64,000 nt of DNA from the NCBI RefSeq assembly GCF_008923725.1, contig NZ_WBPF01000021.1, positions 248,978 through 312,977 of the forward strand, given 5' to 3'. Below are positions 58,561 through 64,000 of this stretch, piece by piece (within the stretch, counting starts at the first letter, position 1; the number at the start of each line of letters is the position of its first letter). The translations under genes were made by a program, and so were the position numbers. The notes beneath the pieces were generated by a model. It was not told the DNA's origin. It made no database searches and saw only the letters and a program-made list of their open reading frames with translations. Source of the stretch: Bacillus sp. CH140a_4T. Lineage in GTDB: Bacteria; Bacillota; Bacilli; Bacillales; Bacillaceae_G.

Positions 58561-59169
58561 ATGGCGGAAATTAAAGTGGGACTTACACAATTTTTAGACT
58601 TCACCTTGAAAAGTAGTGCAGCTAAAACAAATTTTGTAAAGAATATAAAATCTCAACCTGAATATCACCCGGTTTTTGATTACTGGAAACAATTGCGAGA
58701 AACTGTTATTAAATTTCATAAAAACAAACTACCTTTTGACTGTTTTGATACATTAGTACAAACTGTTGACCAGAAGAAAAAGCAAAACTACATTGATGTT
58801 ATAAGGCAGTACAAAAAATTTATTAAAAACAAAGACGTCTCTTGGTTTGATCCAGGTAAATCACATTGGTTATCAGATAATTTAATCGTCCGCTCGTCAC
58901 CTGAACTCGGTTTGCTCATTAATGATGAGCCGCATCTTATTAAACTGTTTTTCAAAGGAAAAAAAGAGCGAATTGATAAATATAACATCAACTCAACACT
59001 AACATTATTAAATGAATCAACATTTTCAAATGAATATAAAGATGTGAATTATACAGTCCTTAACATCCAAAAGAACAGAATGTATACGAATAACTCTATT
59101 AATAATGATCATTTAATAGCTCTTGAATCAGAAGCCCACCAACTTTCTTATTTATGGAATAAGGTGTAA
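58561..59169 (+). CDS. protein of unknown function
   Basis: A 202-residue soluble, lysine-rich protein. Start ATG 58561 follows aaagggggtg. Segments VFDYWKQLRETVIKFHKNKL (about 39-58) and SWFDPGKSHWLSDNLIVRSSPELGLLIN (about 99-126, in pieces) look like a folded domain. I recall similar lone proteins in cereus-group genomes but no named function. Terminator about 90 bases downstream. Confidence 0.7.
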   Translation: MAEIKVGLTQFLDFTLKSSAAKTNFVKNIKSQPEYHPVFDYWKQLRETVIKFHKNKLPFDCFDTLVQTVDQKKKQNYIDVIRQYKKFIKNKDVSWFDPGKSHWLSDNLIVRSSPELGLLINDEPHLIKLFFKGKKERIDKYNINSTLTLLNESTFSNEYKDVNYTVLNIQKNRMYTNNSINNDHLIALESEAHQLSYLWNKV

Positions 59170-59232
59170 AAGAGTATAGTTATCTATTTCAATACCTTGT
59201 TCATGCGTAATTAGGGCACAATTTCCACAAAT

Positions 59233-59322
59233 CTAATTCGTTTCTTTTAAGTGAAGCTCACCTTCTTGTTTCTCACAAACAATGCAGGGTGGGCTTTTTT
59301 TGAATACAGTTTCTTTATCCAT
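59233..59322 (-). CDS. possible 29-residue CxxC peptide gene
   Basis: ATG 59322 to TAG 59233 encodes MDKETVFKKSPPCIVCEKQE..., with a CIVC motif and coding-like codons. A weak aggat precedes it. It directly follows the decayed frame at 59332 and overlaps a plus-strand terminator stem, so it may be either a real small gene or a remnant. Confidence 0.35.
   Translation of the reverse strand: MDKETVFKKSPPCIVCEKQEGELHLKETN
59255..59301 (+). terminator. terminator after the 202-residue gene
   Basis: AGCTCACC (59255-59262) pairs with GGTGGGCT (59288-59295), followed by TTTTTT. Confidence 0.7.
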
Positions 59323-59331
59323 TTCAACATC

Positions 59332-59445
59332 CTAATTATCCCCCTCTGAAAGAATAATATAATGATCTTTTTCTACCACATCTGCATTAGCCCCCTGACT
59401 TCTTAACCGCTAAGTAATTCGTAAGATGTTCTTATGATCCCTTTC
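59332..59445 (-). pseudogene. small gene remnant with an internal amber codon
   Basis: The minus strand reads LERDHKNILRIT, then TAG (59410-59412), then RLRSQGANADVVEKDHYIIL... to TAG at 59332. The two parts join sensibly in one frame and look like a single small protein in which a CAG became TAG. No start codon with a ribosome site was found. The remaining stretch 59446-59666 shows nothing clear. Confidence 0.45.
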
Positions 59446-59667
59446 CAACTAACTGGTTAGCACCCGCCATGACAGTGAGCAGAAAAGTACTGTATGGGTT
59501 ATCACTAGTCGTATCAATCTAAGTATCTTTCATCGATTTAATTAAATTCCGATTACTCTATTATATCCATATAAGGTAGAGCCATTCGGGACATTGTTTT
59601 CGTTTGTTTTGTTAAATGACAAATAAAATCGAAACTGCATCCTTCTAGTTAATAAGTACTAATTAAA

Positions 59668-59696
59668 AAAGAGTGCTATTAAGATAAGCACTCTTT
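59668..59696 (-). terminator. terminator of the Cys/Arg/His-rich gene
   Basis: AAGAGTGCT (59669-59677) pairs with AGCACTCTT (59687-59695); minus-strand TTTTTT. Confidence 0.9.
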
Positions 59697-59705
59697 CAAA
59701 AGACT

Positions 59706-59939
59706 TTACCAATCTCGATGTTCACCATGATCATGATTACGTCTACAACGACACTCGTCACGATCGCGGTCATGATTACGTCTACGACGACACTTGTCAC
59801 AATCGCAGTCATGATTACGTCTACAATGACATTCGTTAAAATCGTTTCTTCTGTGTCTACGACCGCATCCACAAAATACCAAATCATCCCAAAAACTTTT
59901 ACAATCTCGAGAATGCCCAAAATTATTATTCCATCCCAT
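59706..59939 (-). CDS. Cys/Arg/His/Asp-rich repeat protein, probable spore coat protein
   Basis: A 77-residue protein behind gaggaggga. Residues 1-24 include GWNNNFGHSRDCKSFWDD; the rest is three imperfect repeats of C-R/H-RRNHDxDxDxC type with nine cysteines. The DNA repeats too (unit of about 39-42 bases, 59720-59830). Alternating acidic, basic and cysteine residues are typical of Bacillus coat proteins. Metal binding is possible. No known family name is assigned. Confidence 0.65.
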   Translation of the reverse strand: MGWNNNFGHSRDCKSFWDDLVFCGCGRRHRRNDFNECHCRRNHDCDCDKCRRRRNHDRDRDECRCRRNHDHGEHRDW

Positions 59940-60016
59940 AGATATGATTCCCTCCTCTAAAAATAGAATTCATCATATTCTATGATTAAAAGGTGAAAAC
60001 AGCTTGTTTACTAGTC

Positions 60017-60115
60017 TATGTTTTATGTTTTATGTTTTATGTTTTATGTTTTATGTTTTATGTTTTATGTTTTATGTTTTATGTTTTATGTTTTATGTTT
60101 TATGTTTTATGTTTT
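60017..60115. repeat. (TATGTTT)14 heptanucleotide microsatellite
   Basis: Fourteen perfect uninterrupted copies of TATGTTT. In one plus-strand frame (GTG 59993 to stop 60208) it codes a repeating VLCFMFY peptide, but no ribosome site is present. It lies 180 bases upstream of the second 45-residue gene. Confidence 0.97.
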
Positions 60116-60236
60116 AGACTAATAATATTTCAATTTGCAAGTCTATCCCACTCCTCTATTTTCAATAGTTGTGTTCGTTTGTTTTGTTTAAATGGGCTAA
60201 TCTATTAATTTTTTTAAATCAATTAATCCGACTATT

Positions 60237-60263
60237 ACATATTAAAATTTAATCCATATACTA
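60237..60263 (+). promoter_or_regulatory. sigma-K-like promoter of the 45-residue gene, copy 2
   Basis: AC (60237-60238), 16 bases, CATATACTA (60255-60263). It fits sigma-K and lies 30 bases before the ATG. Confidence 0.5.
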
Positions 60264-60292
60264 TAGTAGATTGCTAGAAAGGAGGCGTAACC

Positions 60293-60430
60293 ATGGATAG
60301 TTGCGTTTTGTTTGTAAATGGACAACCTTTTTTAGTTCTTTCAGTAGCTGGTATTGAAATTGCTAGATTAGAGATTTCTCTTCAAGTAGCATTAGCTTTA
60401 AGAGTGCTCGGGATACCAATCTGCGATTAA
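60293..60430 (+). CDS. 45-residue orphan protein, copy 2
   Basis: ATG 60293 has gaaaggaggcg upstream. The product MDSCVLFVNGQPFLVLSVAG... ends VLGIPICD. It differs from copy 1 at eight positions, mostly conservative. Both genes share the leader (ggaggcgtaa) and a terminator stem. Paralogy after duplication of a roughly 300-base segment is plain. Function unknown. Confidence 0.7.
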   Translation: MDSCVLFVNGQPFLVLSVAGIEIARLEISLQVALALRVLGIPICD

Positions 60431-60443
60431 TTACCGTACCGCT

Positions 60444-60471
60444 AAAAAAGAGAGCATTAGCTCTCTTTTTT
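60444..60471 (+). terminator. terminator of the 45-residue gene, copy 2
   Basis: AAAAGAGAGC atta GCTCTCTTTT (60446-60469) with extra T. Confidence 0.92.
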
Positions 60472-60549
60472 ATTTTCCCCTTATCTTTCCTTAACAACAA
60501 ACAAGACGTCACCAAGATCACGGTATCGCCTACGATAATTGCTATTTGT

Positions 60550-60921
60550 TTAATCATTTTGATATGATCTAACTCTTGCTAACTGAGCCATTTCCTTACT
60601 TACCATACTCACAACATCATCTGCAGCTTCATAAGTCTTTTTGAATATATCTGCTTTACATGGATAAATCTCACCATTAACACCTTTAATGATGTAATCT
60701 CCACCTTTACCAATCATTACACCTTCTAAAGTTTGTATTTCACAATAAGCTTCGTCAATTCCGTATCTTTTGTAATTGCAATTATGAAGAACAATAGCAT
60801 TAGATGATACTTTATCCATAAACCAATCTGGTATAGAGTCTACATAAAACTTAAATGCTTCTATTACTACTGGCTTCTTTTTATGCTCCACCACATAAAT
60901 GTCCATTTTGTCCATCTTCAT
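60550..60921 (-). CDS. phage-like protein of unknown function
   Basis: About 123 residues from ATG 60921 (MKMDKMDIYVVEHKKKPVVI); an in-frame ATG at 60909 is an alternative and neither has a clear ribosome site. KKPVVIEAFKFY near the start and GGDYIIKGVNGEIYPCKADIFKKTYE (in pieces, about 79-104) are the hallmark of a small protein widespread in phages and prophages of Firmicutes. Function not known. Confidence 0.7.
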   Translation of the reverse strand: MKMDKMDIYVVEHKKKPVVIEAFKFYVDSIPDWFMDKVSSNAIVLHNCNYKRYGIDEAYCEIQTLEGVMIGKGGDYIIKGVNGEIYPCKADIFKKTYEAADDVVSMVSKEMAQLARVRSYQND

Positions 60922-60954
60922 GTTTAATGTGTAATTTCTATATAACAAAGAAAA

Positions 60955-60975
60955 AAGCACCCGTTTTGGATGCTT
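60955..60975 (-). terminator. terminator of the 84-residue gene
   Basis: AAGCACCC (60955-60962) pairs with GGATGCTT (60968-60975); minus-strand TTTTTT. Confidence 0.85.
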
Positions 60976-60978
60976 TTT

Positions 60979-61233
60979 TTAGTAAACTCTCTTTACGATG
61001 TATACCACTTTCCGGTTAACCTGATGGCTATAATCATAATGTGTATGCGAATATGTATCTAATCTATTAAAAATTTTATATTTATCTTCACTGTTCATAT
61101 CGAATGAACGATTTTGATCACAAAGAACCATTATATTATCTCGAGCATTATCCATAAAAATAGCTAATTCTCTTCCCGTATAAACTTTTTCAACTTCTAA
61201 TTCTTTTCTAACCTCATTATCGTAGTATGACAT
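60979..61233 (-). CDS. protein of unknown function, phage-like context
   Basis: An 84-residue protein from ATG 61233, chosen because aaggagagatggag precedes it. Opening MSYYDNEVRKELEVEKVYTG, basic C-terminus ending VVYIVKRVY. No family recognised. Confidence 0.6.
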   Translation of the reverse strand: MSYYDNEVRKELEVEKVYTGRELAIFMDNARDNIMVLCDQNRSFDMNSEDKYKIFNRLDTYSHTHYDYSHQVNRKVVYIVKRVY

Positions 61234-61337
61234 TTCTCCATCTCTCCTTAATATTCTTTTATATCCCCAGGTTACATTTAGAATACCACGATAAAAATCC
61301 AACACTCAAACTGTCTGGTTTCATCTAAAAAAATAAA

Positions 61338-61366
61338 AAAAGCCACCACCGGAGTGATAGCTTTCT
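61338..61366 (-). terminator. minus-strand terminator without an intact gene
   Basis: AAAGCCACCAC pairs imperfectly with GTGATAGCTTT; a seven-T run follows on the minus strand. Upstream on that strand (61380-61530) only a short coding-like fragment (LKEVLKIGYESENSF before a stop) remains. Confidence 0.6.
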
Positions 61367-61522
61367 TTCAAGGGGATAGGAATTAATCCTTAATAACACA
61401 TTTGTACTCAATAGATAGGTAAATGAACTAGCCTAGTGGCAACAAACAATATTCAAAAGCTATTTTCAGATTCATAACCAATTTTAAGTACTTCTTTTAA
61501 TATTACTAGCGTCTAATGATTT

Positions 61523-61553
61523 GAGCAGTTAGCTTTTGCTAGCTGTTCTTTTA
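61523..61553 (+). terminator. orphan plus-strand terminator 1
   Basis: GAGCAGTTAGC (61523-61533) pairs with GCTAGCTGTTC (61538-61548), then TTTT. Similar in stem to the one at 62565. Confidence 0.75.
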
Positions 61554-61652
61554 CTTTGTGAAAACGTACCAAACTCGCAGTAGATACATATAATATTCTG
61601 TGTTCCTATCTTTATAAATTGAAATAGTCATTACAAAATAAATCTCGTCACG

Positions 61653-61678
61653 AGAGCACTTTATTAAGTGCTCTTTTT
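61653..61678 (+). terminator. orphan plus-strand terminator 2
   Basis: AGAGCACTT (61653-61661) with AAGTGCTCT (61666-61674), then TTTT. It follows a small CTCGT/ACGAG stem. Confidence 0.75.
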
Positions 61679-61779
61679 GGTTTTAAACTAACAAAAAATG
61701 AATTTTTTACCACATGGGTAATTGTTACATATCTAACGCATATGCATTATAATTGAATAGGTATTGTGTATTGGCATTA

Positions 61780-61814
61780 AGAGGAGCACCCTGGTCAAGT
61801 GCTTCTCTTTTTTA
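61780..61814 (+). terminator. orphan plus-strand terminator 3
   Basis: AGAGGAGCAC (61780-61789) with GTGCTTCTCT (61799-61808), then TTTTT. Confidence 0.75.
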
Positions 61815-61940
61815 TAAAATAGCATTTTTGTTCAAAATGATGACCTTATTTATTTGGACGCATTTACCAGTACTTTTACCAAAAAATTCATGATATCGTT
61901 AATTAGTCGAGTACGTCATTACTTGACGATTACCCTTAGG

Positions 61941-61969
61941 AGCCCCGCAGACAATCGGGGTTTCTTTTA
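61941..61969 (+). terminator. orphan plus-strand terminator 4
   Basis: CCCCG (61943-61947) with CGGGG (61956-61960), then TTTCTTTT. Confidence 0.65.
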
Positions 61970-61986
61970 TTTAAATAAGGATTTTG

Positions 61987-62559
61987 CTATAAAGTCACTG
62001 CTTCTGCTGCAGGTTTGTTTTTTTCTAATTGTTCAATGGCCATTTGTAATCCCAACCAGTAGCCAATTAAACGACGCGGCAATCTTTTACCAAAATCCAA
62101 TAAATCTTCTAGTGCTTCCGAATCTAATGAGCTATTATGATAAACATCATTTAACCAAAAATGGTAACTTTCCATAGATGTACTCTCACCAATGGCTGAA
62201 ATAATTCCATCGTATATTTCTTGTCCGTCCTCCCTTTCGTTTATATCATATTCTTTCCAATATTCATCAAGTTCCTTTTTAGCCTTTTCTTCATCGAAAT
62301 TCCAACGCCCCTCACAAAATGCCGTTAACTTTCCAGTGAAATATCCTAAATTGAATCCTTTAATATTTTCTAATGTTGCTGGACATGTAAGGTTATACAC
62401 CGCTTCACCAATATCACCAGAAACAAACACGTTGTATCCAGAAAGGACAAATTTAGTGCGATAGATTCCTGTTCAAGGCTTGCCCCAATAAATAACCTGC
62501 AACCCTTCTTCACCTTGAATTTCGGCTACATGATCTTCAAACCAATTCTCTTTAATATC
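61987..62559 (-). pseudogene. gene with internal stop and missing 5' end
   Basis: A minus-strand frame reads ENWFEDHVAEIQGEEGLQVI...YWGKP, then TGA (62473-62475), then TGIYRTKFVLSGYNVFVSGD... through DIGEAVYNLTCPATLENIKG to TAA at 61987. A GGA to TGA change fits (YWGKP-G-TGIY). A GTG at 62430 could start a 147-residue C-terminal part, but without a clear site. Upstream the frame runs into a TAA beside an orphan terminator, so the N-terminus is lost. Family not recognised; phage or plasmid-like. Confidence 0.7.
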
Positions 62560-62564
62560 TTATG

Positions 62565-62596
62565 GAGCAGTTAGACTGGGCTAACTGCTCTTTTAT
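62565..62596 (+). terminator. orphan plus-strand terminator 5
   Basis: GAGCAGTTAG (62565-62574) with CTAACTGCTC (62581-62590), then TTTT. Confidence 0.8.
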
Positions 62597-62719
62597 TTAT
62601 GACAAAATGAAATTTTTGTTGTAAAACTCAGTACAAATGGACAAGCATACAAGCTGATAAAATTTAAAATTCATAAAATAATTTATGCTATTAAAATTTT
62701 ATATAAATGAGGTGATATT

Positions 62720-63304
62720 TTGGATTCACATAAAAAACGGCGCTCATGCAAAGAACGATCTCACTATACTACTGGGCCTACCGGAGCTACCGGGTCTACT
62801 GGAATCACCGGGCCTACTGGTATCACTGGGCCTACTGGTATCACCGGGCCTACTGGTATCACTGGGCCTACTGGTCCGGGAGCTATAGAATCTGCATTTA
62901 GGGCAAATTCAGCAGTTGACCCCCAATTTTTTACTTCTTTTGATTATCATACGGTGAATTATCCAAATGTACTTTTTGATATTAATAATGAATATGATGG
63001 TATAAATACTTTTACAGCCAAACAGGAAGGTTTATACCAAATTAATGCAAATTTTGCATTTGACACTGTAAACTCCAGTATTTCTTATTTTGCGATGTTT
63101 GATATATTTGTGAATAGTGATTCCGTTTGTAAAGATGTAATTAGAACTACTGGTTATGCTGGTTTTAGCTTATCCACTATATACCATTTAAATCCAGGTG
63201 ATACCGTACGTGTAGCATTTGTCGCTTCAATAGATGGCAAAACTACAAGTTTCGCAGAACCAGCATCGTATAGTTTTTCTGCAGCAAGACTCCCATTACC
63301 TTAA
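62720..63304 (+). CDS. collagen-like exosporium protein with C1q-like domain (BclA family)
   Basis: A 194-residue protein with a TTG start behind gaggtgat. A basic N-terminus (1-17) leads into about ten Gly-x-x triplets, mostly GITGPT (18-55), and a C1q/TNF-like domain (about 58-194: [43 protein letters not shown], closing [10 protein letters not shown]). Thr in GPT triplets is the known glycosylation site of BclA. The usual N-terminal exosporium-anchoring motif of BclA is not evident. It probably forms a short trimeric spike on the spore. Confidence 0.85.
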   Translation: MDSHKKRRSCKERSHYTTGPTGATGSTGITGPTGITGPTGITGPTGITGPTGPGAIESAFRANSAVDPQFFTSFDYHTVNYPNVLFDINNEYDGINTFTAKQEGLYQINANFAFDTVNSSISYFAMFDIFVNSDSVCKDVIRTTGYAGFSLSTIYHLNPGDTVRVAFVASIDGKTTSFAEPASYSFSAARLPLP

Positions 63305-63342
63305 GTTCTTACCAGTTCCTATACCCATACTCATAAATGAAG

Positions 63343-63383
63343 GGGAATTTTTAATAATATAAATTATATAAACAAAAATTCCC
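63343..63383 (+). terminator. terminator of the collagen-like gene
   Basis: GGGAATTTTT (63343-63352) pairs perfectly with AAAAATTCCC (63374-63383) around an AT-rich loop. Confidence 0.65.
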
Positions 63384-63555
63384 TTTCTATATTTTAGAAA
63401 GCCTGTTTAAAACTTTTAAATACATTTAGCAATAAAATAACGCTTTTATTAATTTTTCTTTTTAACACCAGTGCTCCATCCTTTATTAACCAATAATTTT
63501 CATATTCCACTTCCACTGGGCATCTATTAGTATAGAGTTAGTATACTGGAGGTGA

Positions 63556-64000
<445 letters not shown>

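Noticed and set aside
59993-60208. 71-codon plus-strand frame across the heptamer repeat
   Set aside because: GTG start without a ribosome site; translation is a by-product of the 7-base repeat.
60363-60557. 64-codon minus-strand frame
   Set aside because: It reads through a terminator and the antisense of the conserved 45-residue gene; the equivalent frame is stopped beside copy 1.

Overview
The window is chromosomal DNA of a low-GC endospore-forming Firmicute, almost certainly a Bacillus cereus group member (B. cereus, B. anthracis or B. thuringiensis). The evidence is a complete bacillibactin operon, collagen-like (Gly-Pro-Thr) exosporium proteins, C1q-like exosporium proteins, a GerPF-type germination protein, a cluster of spore-coat-like small proteins, and Bacillus-style TTG/GTG starts with strong Shine-Dalgarno sites. 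No rRNA, tRNA, insertion sequence or CRISPR array was seen.

Layout. 0-6 kb: a membrane-anchored orphan, a tandem glycine riboswitch in front of a Na+/alanine-glycine symporter, a secreted subtilase, a DinB-like protein, a DUF3891 protein and an HU protein. 6-21 kb (minus strand): the iron-regulated bacillibactin operon dhbA-C-E-B-F-mbtH-MFS exporter-PPTase, ending in an unexpected chorismate-lyase-like gene. A sigma-A promoter overlain by a perfect 9-1-9 Fur box precedes dhbA. 21-29 kb: an OFA-family transporter, an ArsR regulator, sbcCD and small unknowns. 29-39 kb: a catabolic block. HibCH, MmsB, MmsA and an acyl-CoA dehydrogenase take valine carbon to propionyl-CoA, and PrpC, PrpD and PrpB feed propionyl-CoA through the 2-methylcitrate cycle. 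The minus-strand operon has a recognisable promoter and a near-consensus cre site. 39-52 kb: an MFS transporter with a frameshifted partner gene, a class A penicillin-binding protein with a long repetitive tail, small spore or stress proteins, a YolD-like gene under two LexA boxes, and PrsA. 52-56 kb: a C1q-like exosporium protein and an ECF sigma/anti-sigma module. 56-62.6 kb: an accessory zone of small phage-like or orphan genes, two paralogous 45-residue genes, a heptanucleotide microsatellite, nonsense-interrupted genes and several intrinsic terminators with no gene before them. 62.7-64 kb: two collagen-like exosporium genes, the second cut by the window edge.

The functional groups are iron capture by catecholate siderophore (complete, including carrier-protein activation and a candidate exporter), branched-chain amino acid/propionate catabolism (timed in Bacillus to late growth and sporulation), and spore surface proteins. 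The least explained parts are the 45-residue gene pair, the (TATGTTT)14 repeat, the SOS-box YolD locus, a large imperfect RNA hairpin near 55.7 kb, and genes disrupted by single base changes (near 39.7, 49.2, 59.4 and 62.2 kb). All functional calls come from reading motifs and context; no database search was run.
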